Shown here piece by piece: positions 28,098 through 41,947 of a DNA stretch of 64,000 nucleotides. Origin of the DNA: Otis tarda (taxonomy: Eukaryota > Chordata > Aves > Otidiformes > Otididae). Location of the stretch: assembly GCA_026413225.1 (NCBI GenBank), contig CM048553.1, forward strand, positions 131,602,190 through 131,666,189. The letters run 5' to 3'. The notes below the pieces were generated by a model, which was not told the DNA's origin, did no database searches, and worked only from the letters and a program-made list of their open reading frames with translations. The translations under genes and the position numbers were made by a program. The number at the start of each line of letters is the position of its first letter. The first letter of the stretch is position 1.

Positions 28098-30142
28098 GTG
28101 GTGAAAAAGAGAGAGTGAGTTATGGAGTTATTTTGAGGATTTGTGAATTACAGGAACAGATTAAAACCAACTTAGGCTAAGAACATACCACACCTAAAAA
28201 TACTCTGAAGTAACAGAAAACTTGTCATTTTGTTAACTTGAATGGATTTTTGCTCTTAATTGTTTGTAGCAATTTGCAAGAGTGGGATGAGAATGTGGTA
28301 TAAGTGGTAATATAATTAGCATTAATTTAGCATAAAAATGCAAACCTACATTTTCTAAGTAGTTACCTTTCCTTCCCCTAAACCAGAAATATATTACATA
28401 ACTCTGAAGTATGTGTGGCTTTTCCCAGTGTGCTATTAAATATGATAAAATGGAATGCTTTTTCTTTATAAGTGATGTATATAAGGTGATAGGAATGATT
28501 GTACACCTTCTTTTCATCAATGTCTTTGTGGCACATATACTTTCACACTGCTAAACTCATATGTTGTCTTCTCATAGAAATACTCCAGGTATATTTAAAC
28601 AGAACTGAAAAATATCCCTTATAAATTTTCTTTCCCACCAAGCAAAATCGTAAACAGCTTTTCATCTGCGTGGATGAATAGATATATTTTCAGAATTATT
28701 TCATTAAATGCACACTTTTATTTCTCTCATTTATTAAGAATGTTATGTTCTGTTGCAGATGTTTCAGGGCATGACACATGGGCTTGGAATCTCAGTGTAT
28801 GATACCTTTGGTGAAACTCACTTATGAAACATCCAAACTTCCAGTTCGTTGTGCTGTACACTAGGAACTTAGCAGAATTTTGACTTTGTTCCAGAGTGTG
28901 TAATAAAGGACTGGTATTTACTGTTTTCAGAGATTTCCTAAGAATATTTGATAAGCTTTTCTCTTCTTTTTATAAAGTAGCATTAGTTCAAGATGAGCTA
29001 GATTTAAGCAGTACAAGATTTGCTATCCAGGGTAAGAAACAGGATATTAGTGTTTGTGTTACTCAACTGTATTAGGTGTAGCTGTGAATCAAATAATTTT
29101 ATCCTGGTAGTTTCAAAACCTAAAATCTTCATCTGTTGGTCTCTCTTCCTTTATTTCATTGAGCTGGTTAAGTAACAATAACCGAAGCTGTATGTTTAGT
29201 TTTCATAAAGATTCCAGTGAAATAAATGCATTATAGACACGTAGTGGTTGAGCTAATGTGTTTTTCTCTCTGACATGCTATTCACCATTGGGGGATATAT
29301 GTGTTGGGCTGTTTTTCATTATTCAGTTACATTCCATACAGACTGATAGCCACAGAACCTCTTCTACATATATTTGCTGACAACCCCATATTTTTAGAAT
29401 TTTTAATCAAAAGAAATTGAGCTGTCATGACAATTCAGAGGTAGAGATGCTTCCAACCTACTTCTTCTATCAGAAATCTTGGCAGCCCACGTGATATCTG
29501 AAAAGTAACATTATTGGTTGCAATGTGGACAACATGGCGTTATTTTAGTTTAGACTATGTGAAATTATTTTCCCAAGTGCTTTTTGTTTACTCTGGTGAT
29601 TTGCAAGATTTACTTACAAAATTATTGAAGAGACAAGTCCACCTCCTAATTCACTAGACTAAAGGAACAGCCTTGAGAAAGCAGTGCAAATGTCAAGCAC
29701 TTCATGAGAGAGCACAAATCCTATGGTGGGTGGTACTAATCTTTCACAACTGTTGAAGGTTTTTGAAGGCACTTTTGTAAAAGTGGCATAGCAATTATGA
29801 TACAGAAGATAATCTAAAGATCTTTAATTGACTAAGAGCAGATATTGTATTTTAGGAAAATATTAGCTTTCTTACATAATGCTAATTTATGATGGAGAAA
29901 GAGAGTAGCACCACATTGTTTAATTTAAAGGCAAGCTAGAATTAGAAGGGTCTTTGAATAAGGCCATTAGAAAGAAGGATCTCTTGGTTTGTGTTAAACC
30001 AAATTAATATGGCTCTATCAAAACAGCAGTATATAATCTCATGGATATCGTGAAAATTATGAGCATCCTTAATTTAGTCATTTTTTTAAGTAGAAAATTT
30101 AATGGGATCTCCTTTTGGAAATGGTTGAAAACCCCCTTAAAA

Positions 30143-30193
30143 ATGGATAAACACAGGGGGCCAAGTTCCATGGATAAACAGGGGCCAAGTTTC
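30143..30193. repeat. Tandem duplication, 27 and 24 bp
   Basis: Two adjacent copies begin ATGGATAAACA and end CCAAGTT(T)C. The second lacks three bases. Confidence 0.88.
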
Positions 30194-32092
30194 TAACTGT
30201 ATCTGTGGCTTCCAAGAGGGTGAGCTGGCTCTGGGTTTAAGTTGGTGTTTCTGGAAACTAAGAATTAGGTGCAGCAGTTTCTCCAAAAACTGACACAAAC
30301 ACAGCCCCTACTGTTTTCCTATTGCATTTAAGGTACATCCCATCATATTTTTCTAGACCCTACAATAACAAATGGAATTTCTGGTTTTGTTTTCTTGCAC
30401 TTGTAGGCTTTGACAAATGTTACATATTTTTCTGCTGTCCATGTCCAATTTAATCAATATTACAAGTGCTCCCTTGTGGTAGGCGGAACAGTGGCAATAA
30501 AGTGAAATTTCCACAGCTTTTACCCATTGAAATTCTCGGAGGGCAAAATTCTTATAAACTTCACTTTGCTTCCTCTGTAATAGATTTAATACCTCCATTC
30601 AGAAAGAAAGTTCGATGTGCTTTCTCTTTTTCAAAACGCAGATAGTAAAACAATCTTTATTCTCTTTCCAGCTCTTTAAGAACTTTTAACTTTTTAATAT
30701 TCTTTTACCATGACTGTTAACAAATGTACTTGTCTCCAGAATTCCACTGATGTCCCAGTGTGACTCTGCATTTGAAAATGGGAGAGTTAACTGAGGTAAA
30801 TTTAAGACATTCCCAAGATTTTTGAAACTGATGTAATTTAGGTCAGCTTAAGGCTGTTTGGAATATCTTATTCTACACACAGGAATTGCTAATGTCCACT
30901 CTGAATGAACCAGCTACATTGGCTCTGTGCCACTGGGCATCCTTTTCATTTTAAGGCTTTCCTCTTAGCCATTTAAACTGTCTTTCAGGCATCTGTGTGC
31001 TACTGAAGAAATGAAAAACAACCTTATCAAAACCTAAGAGCTGGTCTTTAGTCCCAGAGTTCATTGTAATAGTTTAGAACTTGTGTTGTGTGCTTCTTGT
31101 TATTTTGGTCTCCTCTATTACAAAGAATTACTGTATTGTCTTCTTCCTTGTACAATGCATCATTTGGGCTCAGCAGTCACTAGCAGAGTTCTACTTCATT
31201 CTTCATGACTGATTATTTGTCTTATTACATTCTCCTCTAACAAAGGAAAGTCTTGAAACACTGGAATTGAAAGAGATAGAGGAATGTTCACACTTCTAAG
31301 AAGATATACCACCGGTTCTAGCCTTTATTTATATTATATTATTGTTTCTGTTGCTATTATGCTCTTTCAGTGAGAAATAAACAGTAGGAGGAATATTAAA
31401 TAAGGGGTTTAGGCAAATTAGGTTAGGTGAAGAAACAATAAAAAAGATTCAAATGAAACAGCAGGGTTCTAAATGATACTGTACATCTATAAAATTGTGT
31501 ATGTTGCTTCACTGTTACTTGGTAGGCCAACTGTTTTCATTTTATGTACCATAAAATTATTGTAACTGCATTTCTGCTTAAGCAAGGGTGGGGACACTTT
31601 AAAATGGAACAGACTGTGTACTGTTTTCTTAATCATACGAGCTCTAGAATAATTATCAAACAGTGTTTTCCACAGAGTTGATCTATAATTCATCTGAGGA
31701 AGAAAACATCTTTCCAATAAAAGATTTTTTGTCCTCAATTTTTCAAGGGTTTCTTTTTATTATTGTCATTAACCCAATTACCAAATTTCACAACTTCTTC
31801 ATTTCTCAACTACTTTTTTCATATGCTTGTAGCTGGAGGGAAAAAACATAGGTGGAGACATTCAGTAAAAAGCTTTTTACAAGGGTTACAGTTTTTCTAA
31901 ATTACAGCCAAGGGAATTTAATTGGGGGAAGGTTTTTGGAGGGTGGCTCGTATTTTTTGACAGTTTGTAATATTTTCAACTTCATAACTCAACAGTCATG
32001 AGACTGCATTAAAATTCCTGAGATTTATAAAGCACTCAAATTTGAATTGTCTGTGAATAGATTACCTGGGTTATGGCTCAACTGGAGCCCAT

Positions 32093-32140
32093 CTGCTGCC
32101 CACACCACTGGCTGCTGCCCACACCACTGGCTGCTGCCCA
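32093..32140. repeat. 19-bp tandem repeat, 2.5 copies
   Basis: Two exact copies of CTGCTGCCCACACCACTGG are followed by the first ten bases of a third. It is likely to vary in copy number. Confidence 0.92.
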
Positions 32141-35100
32141 TTGCTGCAGAATACCTGACACAAAATAAATATTGCTCTACCAGGTCCGCTTTGCTCACTG
32201 CAATTTAATGCAGTTTCTTCATTCCATAGGTAGCTAGTTACAAGTGAAAGTAAGTGAATTACTTCAAAAGTGAATGTACTAAATGTGTTCTTTTAGTGTA
32301 GTTTACATATGGTTTTGCTTTATTTAAGTAACCCCACCCCTGTAGTACCCTAGATAATTGTGCACGGATTATAACACTTTTGGGCTTGAGTTTTAAGCTT
32401 TCTTTTTTGCTTAAGCCTTTAGAAATGGTGGTCATGTTTTTTCAATTTCTTCTTTTTCTTCTTCTTCTGTTTTCCCCACAGCTATGACATTTTATTCTAC
32501 TTTTTTATCAAGTGAAAGTTCATGTTCTTGCATAACTCCATAAGCTGAGATTGTGAGTATAGCACCCCTCATGAGACTTTCAATAAAAGTTCCAAAAGTG
32601 GACCATTCTTCGTACATTTCTGCAACAAGACGTATCTTCCATGTTGCCAGCAATAATACACATATGTAACTTAGCTAGCAGAAGCACCCTCCTTGACTTT
32701 GATGGTTACAGGCTAAGCAGCATGTCTTGGCTTCCCGTAGAGGACCATCCTTTGGCCATGAGTGAATGAATGACAGAAGTAGGACGGAAAACAGTTTTGT
32801 GTGAAAACTCTTCTGTTTTGAGTGAAGGAATACATGAAGTAAGTCTTCATTAGAGTTTGATCAGCAACTGCTTCTGGAAGCAATTCATTGAAAGCTACTG
32901 AACCTGCATGCTGTCTTTGAAGTATTTAGCAATTTTATTTTCACCTTTTTTTTTCCTATTAGAAATCAGGAGTTGAGTTCAAACTTAATTATACTTAGTT
33001 TATAGTAGTATCAAGTGATATTTCTTATATGATTTTCAATTATTAACTTTCAAGGAAGAAGACCTAGTTGGACCAGATTCCACTTGCAGCTTGTTTCTCT
33101 TAATGGTATGGTAGCTGATTTTTCAGAAAGAGCTGAAATACATTCCAGGCCCCTAAATGGACCTTCAGACCAGTCCTGTTTCTGTTTTATTTGGAATGGC
33201 AGCAGGTATGGGCTTGTCATTGCTCATAAAATATTGTTGGAATAGTATTTTCTTTCTATTTTAAAAATTGACTTAAAATGTCTTAGTTAAATAAAGGTAA
33301 AAATTATTTTTGTTACACTGATACTTGAATTTTCTTATCCTGGAGATGCAAAATAATTTTACTTAATCCCATGACTGATGAAATACAAGTGTTCAATTTA
33401 GTTCTTTTTTTTTTTTCATGTTAAAGCATCTAACTTCCCTAGTTAGGAGCAAGTAAAAAGTTCCGTACTTCTGATTCCTTCTTGTTCCCAGTTTCTATCA
33501 AAGTCAACTTGTCAATTGATTCTTCTTTCTCTATATGAACAAAATATTATAACTCTTTGATGAAGTTCAACTTGTTATTGACTTTGTGAGGTGGCATCCA
33601 AAAGCAGCATGCTGTACTTGTATGCATAGATCTTGGAAGTGGCATAAGCCATGCAATCAGTTTGACCTTAGGTATCCTGCCAGACTGACATCCTCTGAAG
33701 ATACAGAAATATGTAAATGGTTCCTCTTAGCCATCGGCTAAAACATGGCATTTGTTATTCTGACAAATTGTGTGCTGCACATGATGGAATGAGTGAGGAA
33801 TGTCACCTCATTGTCACACACAGTCCAAAATAGATACTAACTCAGAAAAGCCTTGGAAAAAGAATCTTTTTCTATTTCCTCATCATTTGAGTATATAACC
33901 AGTATGTTTATCTGTGCTGATGCTGGTATTGAGTATGTTAAGTACGCTGGGCTAACCAGATGTAGAAGCTTTCACAAAGCATCTGGATGAATGAAAATGA
34001 CAGACTGATGACTAATTCCTGCCCAAATCATGTTCATATTAAATTAATAATGTCTCATTTCATCTCCACAACAAATTCTGAGGAGAAAGCCCATGACATA
34101 CCTCTCAGTTCCCCAACCTGTGGTTGTGGGACAGAGGCTGTTATAAATACAACAGGCAAACAAAATATTGAACCTAGTTTCTGCAGTGAGTTGAACTAGA
34201 GCTCTGGTTCTTGACCATAAAATACATTTTAAAAGGTTTCCTGAGTGACAAGCAAATAAATATGTTGTACATATAGGAAAGAAAGAGGATCTCTGCCCAG
34301 GCTTCTTTGGGGTACCAAGTATTATCTTGAAAAAGGGGTATTTAGAAAGAAAAGTGTGGTGCCTGCAGTAATTACTTCATCTCGCATCCTTACACAGTTA
34401 TCTGAAATGCTTGACCTGTCTTTCCTGTGTGCTTTTCAGAAATGCCCCCACATCAGCAAATCTGGCTGACTGGACAGATGAGTAACATAAAGGTAGCTAA
34501 CTCAGACTGTGCTTAGAAACCGCTTGGTGAATTTTCACAGAATTTATTTTTTTTTAAAAAAAGATTCATAGAAGATTTTTAAAAAAATATAAATCAAGCT
34601 TTTTTACCCATATCTTAAAAAGAACACACCATTGTATGTTCAGATACTGTATGAGACTAAAAATAGAAGTCTTGGAAGATGCATGGATTAACTATACAGT
34701 AAGCAGCAGAATTTATTTTATTTTTTTTTTATGAAGGTGTCTAAATTAATCTTGCTGTTATAATAAGCCACTTCATAGGCTTTTTTTTTTTTTATTTTGG
34801 AAGTTATTTGCTGCTTACTTCACATCATGTTCCACTTTTCAAGTGAAATACTACTATAAATGAGTGGCTATTATAATCCCCAGACCTCAAAGCCCAGCAC
34901 ACATGGTTTTGTGAACACATGATTTGAAATGAGTGGAACTTTCTCAATTTATTTGTAGGTTACTGTGTATGGAGGATATATGTTTTATGAGGACTATAAA
35001 ATCTGCTTAAAGGCCAGGTGTTAACCATCTATTTTGTATTGGTAAAAATAATCTGTGCCTAATGTATGAGATTTTGCTAATTTCTCTGAGACTATGTAGA

Positions 35101-36111
35101 TTCTTGAAACTGCTCAACTTTCAGTCCATGGGTGCTGGGATAACACTGAGCACTTCTGGAAATCAAACATTGTGTGTTCACTTAAGCCCATTTTTCTGTA
35201 GTGTTACCTCTGAAGACTCAAACTTTTGTGAATACCCTTACTCAAGCAAAGCCAATCCATGCCAATACTTTACAAAGTCCATTTTTCTTCTTTTCTTCAG
35301 CTTAGTGATAACTGTGGAGCTGATTTATTTTTCAAAAAGAAAACAATTTTCACAAGTACAGCATATCTGCCCAGCTGCAATTGTGTCTCGTCTTGTCTCT
35401 TTCCATCATAAGGGAAGCTACAATATATTTTGTAATTATAACATATATGCATTGACTAGTGCATGTCTGAAAGCACTGTTTGAAAACTCCAATAAAATTA
35501 TTAAATTTTGTTAGTATTAGCACAGATATCTGCCTGTGCATAGAATAAAAAGAAGACAGTCTACACTCACTATGATACTTGCTAACTACAGTTACTGAGC
35601 TATTCTTAAATTCCTAAGTCCTGTTCCTAAATCTTATTCCTATGTTAGCTAAGCCTGGGTCTAATATAGTAAAGTGAATCCGCGATATGTTACACTTCTA
35701 TATGAGGCTTTATTCGCACCATCGCTGTGAATGTCAGTCTTATTTGTGCAAGAAAATCCTTGTGCATTTCCTTACAGTCTACCCTTATGCATTTTATGAC
35801 TTTGTATGTTACAGATAATATTCAGATAATAATATCTCTAAACACATACTGCTTGTTGATCTTATATGCCTGAAGAAAAAAAAAAGGGGAGGTTAATATA
35901 TTGATAAAGTAGAGCTGGTCTGCTTCTGCCTCTCAGAAAAGCCACTTTCAGAATCAAGGACTAATATATGCTGTACTACCTTAATTAGTCACCGTGTATG
36001 CATGGAGATATGGTCTGTAATTACATGGCCACATAGCATTTTCCCTTTGCCTTTATGAGTTTACAAAATGGAGCTGCATAGGGTTACAGGTGAATTAGTG
36101 CTGAGCAAGGA

Positions 36112-36131
36112 TGGCAGAAACTGGCAGAAAC
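36112..36131. repeat. 10-bp exact tandem duplication
   Basis: TGGCAGAAAC occurs twice head to tail. Confidence 0.9.
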
Positions 36132-39100
36132 TGTCTTTAGAGCCTCACCATGTTTGCCGAGAAATTCAGAAACTGTGTAGTGGAGGAGGCTGGGGATGCC
36201 AGGAAGAGAAATAATGGGGTATGTTTAAAACAACTGAAGAATTTGCTTCCATATCTGTCTCTGCTGGAGAGATTCTATTTTTTTTTATCCTTTGCAGGTC
36301 ACCTTACCCAGACTTTTCATAGGAGTTCACTGACTGTGTGGCCTTCATTTTTTGAGTGCTTGATTTGAGGCTGTTCTGTAGTGTTAAATAAGTGCTGAAC
36401 ACACAGAGCTGCAAATGAAAGCAATCGTAGTGTGCTTTGAGCATATAAAGTGCTATATATTGCTATGTACTTGGAAAAAATTGGGTCCCATCTGTAGCAA
36501 ACTGGGTTCTCCAAGTTAGTAGATTTTTTTAACCTCAATTTCTGTATACCTCCCCTTCCTGAAATTGCAGAATTGCCTACTCATCTCTTAGGATATAATG
36601 AAGATAAATTCGTTAATGGTTGTGCAGCAATAAAAAGTCAGTAATTAAATGAATAATTTGACTTTCAGAATGGGTTGAACAGATGTTGTAAATAAAACAT
36701 GTGGCTCCATGTTAAATTGTGAGAAGGAAACAAATTCCTTAATAGCTTTTCACTAAATAAGTATCAATAGTTTTGTGCAGTAAATAAGGCAAAAGGCTTT
36801 GCTGTAAGGTAAAGCTTGATCAGGAAATTAAAGATCGTGTCAAAGGAAGTGTCTTCATGTATTTTTTAAGATCTTAAACTATTTTACTTCTGTGGTGTTA
36901 TTAACGGTTCTAAAAACATGGAGGGTTTTTTTTTTTTAAATCTATAATCTCATAGTTATTTTTCAAAAACATAAACTTGAAAAAGTTACTGTGTAGTACT
37001 GTACTGAAAGTCATATGAAACATCAGTGAATTTGGATTTGCTACACAAACCTCTTTTACCATAGCTAATGAGCCAACTGAGAGTAGGAGAAGTTTTTTTC
37101 CTCTCTGTGGACAAGGACTGGTGAAGGGTAGTCCAATAAGCCAGAAGAAGAATTTTAAAACCAAAAAAATCAAGGTTTTAATTCTGAGCAATGGAGGACA
37201 CCGTGTTTTACTCACAATTTCTTCGGCTAGTAATCATTACCTTAACCTATTATTTTCTCTCCACATCTATCCCCCCACCCTTTTTATACATCACTTTTCC
37301 TACCCCACCAGTGATGTCTTATCCACTTCTGCTGCTCATTCTTCAGATGCCCCTTCTGTATTTCTAGTCAGCTCCCATCTCCCTTCCCTATCCGTCCATG
37401 AGTGCTTCCAGTCCTGTTGACTGACAGCTGTAATATTCCTGCACGAGCCTCTCAGAATGTCTCAATGTCTTTGCCTCATTTGCTTAGTAGATTGCAGCGG
37501 TCTGGACTTTTAGTCCCAGCCAACTCTATCTCCTGAAGTTCAGTTTGGTGCTGGAATTTGGTACATTCCTGATTCTATTCCTAATCTCCTGCCTTCTACC
37601 TATTTTTAATTTGATCCTGATTGCCACCTCAGATTCTCCTCCTTTCCCCATCTCTTAGTCTTTCATGTTCTGTTCCTCAGACCACATTCTGCTTACATCT
37701 CCCCAGTTCTTTCTGTAACCCCTAAAATCTCTCTTCCAAAGTTCTTTTGCTCCTGCCAGCCTACTAGCACAGGGGGAACATGCTGCTCCTGCTCTCCTAT
37801 AGTGATCAGTTCCCAGTGCACTGCACAGTGACAGACAGCAGCAAAAGAACATTAATAATAAGGGAAAGTTCAGTTTCACTGATATTTATTGATATATAGG
37901 ATAATATAGTTGCAGTCTGGTTGTACAGGGGAGCTGCCAGGAGAATTTGTATTTCAGGAGACCTACTTAAGCTGCAGTTCCTCTATGAGGATGGTGTGCA
38001 CATTGTTTAATACATGTAGGTATTGAGTGAAGAGATTTGTGGAGGGTCTGTGGGATGTGACTAAACATGCACTTTGGTGAGCTCTCAGCACTGTGGGAAG
38101 TGTGAGTGTGCTTGGTGATTATGGATTCCTAGGAGAATTTAAGCTCTTCAGTTCAGGTGGCTTTTCTGAGTGTGGGTAAGTAGAATTTTTCAAAGCTATA
38201 TTGGTTGGCTGAATTTGGGCAGTTTAATTCAATGTGGTACATGCCAGACATCATCCTATCTGCCAAATTTTGAGTTCAAGTTTAAAATCACTGGAACAGT
38301 AAAGATTTCCAAAATATATATACATATAAAAATCTATTTATTCTAATGCTATTCTTAGAAGCAGCTGAGTAATTTTGGCTGAAATTTAAAAATAATTGTG
38401 TATGATATCCAACCTGCGGCAGAGATACAGCGCAACTGATTTCTGCCCAAGCACTTAGTTTACTGGGTTATAAGCAAAGGAAAAGGCATATGTATGGTGG
38501 GACCTCTACATTAGGCTTACAAATGGGTGGCCCTATCAACTTGCCTGAAGTCATTAAGAACAAATTTAAAGTTCAGATCTTGTTCAGAAGCTTTCTGTGA
38601 AATATTTTCAGTGCTGTCAACAGAGCTATCTTACAAGGCACTTCAGGGTCTTAGCTAAATTGGCATTATAGATTTGTGCTCATTATTCAGTTGTGAGTGG
38701 GGAGTCTATAGACAAGGGATGTCCTTTGCTTCTGCAGAGATAGAATTATATTGCTGACAATGAATATTAATGTGAGGGGGTGTTATGTAAACTAAGTATG
38801 GGAGAAAGAGCATTCAAATCAGACAAACGTGTAGCAAAGGTAAAAGTAGTGCAGTGTACTGAACAGTGGGAATTAAAAAACTTAAATGAAGGAAAGCGGA
38901 AATGAAAGATGGAGGAAGACATCTAGTGTGACATACTAGTTTAGTAAAAAGAAAAATGGATACAAATAGAGACATCCATGCCATTCTGTTGCCATGATCC
39001 AAGAAGCTTTACAACAAGACTGGGTGACCTGAAATGCTTGACTTGGTTCTATGAGAAACTCTAGATATAACTGGCATTTTTTAATTCAGAAAATCCATGT

Positions 39101-39943
39101 ATGCAGTTTACTGTTTCAGTATTTATGAATCACGCATTATTATGCTTATAACCAATGGATATTGCTCATCTTCAGAGCATGCCATGAAAGTGTCTCCAGC
39201 TTGGCAGTGGACTTGAGTTTCAAGTCTCAGAGTAATCAATAGGATAGTGTAATTCCTGATCTCAGACAATGGAGCAAGAAAAGACTAGCTTTAGGTATTG
39301 AAGCACAGCACTGAAATGGAAAGGATCCTTTAGGCTGTTGTGGATGAAGAGGACAGAGATGAGTCATTTTTTATGGCTATGGATCCCAAACATGCTAAAA
39401 TACTATAATATGAGTTGGGAACATTCCACAAAACTGCATAACACTTGAGTAATGGCAAAGAAGTTTGTTATCCAAATTTTCGAGATTGAGACTGGAGGGT
39501 GCAAGGGAAGACAGTAACAGAAGGGGATGGGAGACAGCAGGGAGACAGGAACATACTACTGATTTTTACTATTTTTGATAGTTTTGGTGAGCAGACTTTT
39601 ATCCTTTCCTCCTGCCTCAATAACAGAGTTTGATCATGTGTCAGTATACTATATTTTGTATCGTGCTACAGCTGAGACAGGAAACCCAGTTTTTACAGGA
39701 GATTTTTGGAGGAATTTGCAGTGGAAGTCTTAGTGAAGATTCTTACACATCACTCACATTGTGATCTGGGTTAGAGGAGAAGTTAAAGGCACCTATATTG
39801 TCTTTCCAAAAAAAACAAAGACCACTTTATGTATGCATATGTCAAAGCCAAACTTTTGAACTCTTAAGGTTTAAGTGATATTTGCAAAAAATAAGTTTGT
39901 AAAAATCCAGAGACTGCATAGAATATTTATCAGGTAATTGTGG

Positions 39944-39965
39944 GAAACAAACAAACAAACAAACA
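39944..39965. repeat. (AAAC)n microsatellite
   Basis: About five AAAC units just upstream of the LINE fragment. Confidence 0.9.
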
Positions 39966-40079
39966 ATCTCAATACAAATAATTCTGTAAAGATTATTTTT
40001 TAAAAATTCAGAAGGGACAAAAAGTATTTATGTTTAGGGAAAATTTTATTCACTGTAAATAGATCACCTACTTCTGCCT

Positions 40080-40560
40080 GTGACACTTAACATCAAGAAA
40101 GGGGAGTATTTAAACTGGAGGACTGTAGTTAACTACATGACAAGGCATAGTACAAGAATGTATTCAGGTCAGAAAAAATATGTAATTAAAAGTGGAAATA
40201 AAGCCAAAGTGATGTTAATAAAACTGAACACAGAGGTTGGCTAAGAGGAGCACATACATGAAGGTACCTAGAAAAGCTAAACAGGAGTTGTTAGAGTATC
40301 TCAGAAACAGAAAGCCTACAGAAGAGTCATTAGGTCTGCTAGACCACCAGAGGATAAAGAGTCAATTCAAAATTATCAGGAGATGGAAAAGAAAATAAAT
40401 TCTTTTGCTCTAGTATTCTCAAAAGACAAAGGAGAAATATATGCACTAACAGAATTCTTTACAGATAATTTCAGACATACTGTTAGTGAGCCAAAAAGAG
40501 GTGAATAATTCAGAAAGAAAGTCTGGAAGGTAAATGTGAAGGATTTTACAGTGTATTTCA
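40080..40560 (+). mobile_element. Degraded LINE fragment, CR1/L2 type
   Basis: Translated in shifting frames, the sequence resembles the region of CR1/L2-clade ORF2 proteins between the endonuclease and reverse transcriptase. One piece reads Val-Pro-Arg-Lys-Ala-Lys, then Glu-Tyr-Leu-Arg-Asn-Arg-Lys-Pro, and Leu-Leu-Asp-His-Gln. Another reads Glu-Lys-Lys-Ile-Asn-Ser-Phe-Ala-Leu-Val-Phe-Ser. Frameshifts and stops show it is dead. The true borders could be wider; no 3' end with a recognisable CR1 octamer was seen. Confidence 0.55.
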
Positions 40561-41906
40561 GAGAGACCCAAAAACTGAGTCGCTAATAAAATATGTCATT
40601 TAAATTACATTTAAAATGAGCTGTTAATTAACATTGTGAATTTCTTTGTAAATACACTCTAAAGAATTATTCTGGAAACTGTGAATGGGAGAGCCAATCT
40701 CACCACTTACATAATGTATTGGAAACTCGGCTCAAGAGGAGGTAGGAAAAATGCAAGAAATCAGGGACGATAGAAGCATTTGTATATGAAGAGACATTGA
40801 ACACAGATTGAAGAGCAATACAGAAAAATAAAAAAAAAGACTGAACAAGAGGTATTAAAAAAAAAAGATGAATGATACTGTGAAGATCCAGTATTTTTCT
40901 TTTTTTTTTTTCCCACAGGCTAGAAATGAGCACCCAGTAAGCTGGTGAAGGTCATGAAAACACTCTCATTGACTTTCTGAGCTTTGGGTCAGGCTCTTAG
41001 GCTTAGGTTCACCCACCTAAATTCCAGCATTTAGCTGCTGTTCCAAGGTGAAAAGTCTCCACTCCAAACACTAAACTTCACTTTAAAATTAGACAATTCA
41101 GTCTGTGTAAAGTCTGAGTTGTGCCCTGAAGATACCTGTCTCTCCCTCCATAGGGAGGAAGCTTGGAACAGTGCCTGAAATTAGGTGGAATGTATCCAGC
41201 ATGTTGAATAATAATTAACAGTCAGTTTTAATTCTCTTTTCTAAATAATATTGATAGAAATCTTTTAGTCTTCAAGTCAGACACTGCTAGTGCTCTTCAT
41301 TCCTTATGCTGATGGGGGAAACAGCAGTTTCTATGAACTGTAATGGCAGCCAAAAGAAAAGTACCGATCAGTTGGAAAAGTTAGACTATTCTCAATATAG
41401 ATTCATGCTTCAATGCCTTTCTAGAGATGGCCAAGTAAGAAAAGTATCCCTTTTTGCATAATAAATGATTAACTATACATCTCCAATCACATCTGGAAAA
41501 CATTGCTGAGTTTCTTTCTGAATAGCTGACATTCTCTGTTAATGGTTTTGTCAGCATATGCTTCTTTTGCCTCTTGCAAAATACTTGATAAAATATTAAT
41601 GTAGAAATAAAACAACAAAAATACAAAACATAGATTTTCCAATTTTCTGATAAATCAGTATGGCTTAGCATAAGCCTATGAACAGTTGTTTTTCCACATT
41701 TACACCATTATGCAAGTAAAACACACTTCTTTTCCTCATTTACTCTGAGACTATGGGAGGGAGGCTAGAAAGCAGTCAATCCCAGCCAGCAATAAAAGAA
41801 AGGGAGAGCTTGCTCAGCAGCCGAACTGGAAAAGACACTCCACCCCTCTAAAGTTGTGGGAGAACATTCCTTTTCCTTCTCCAGCAGCTGGAAGTAGACT
41901 GTGGTT

Positions 41907-41947
41907 AAAAAAAAAAAAAAAAGAAGAAAAAAAAAGTAGAAAAAAAC
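41907..41947. repeat. A-rich tract
   Basis: Runs of A broken by a few G/T bases. It could be an old poly-A tail, but no body was recognised. Confidence 0.75.

Noticed and set aside
35062-35514. 150-codon open frame in the large intron
   Set aside because: No domain, no splice context, composition typical of AT-rich noncoding sequence.
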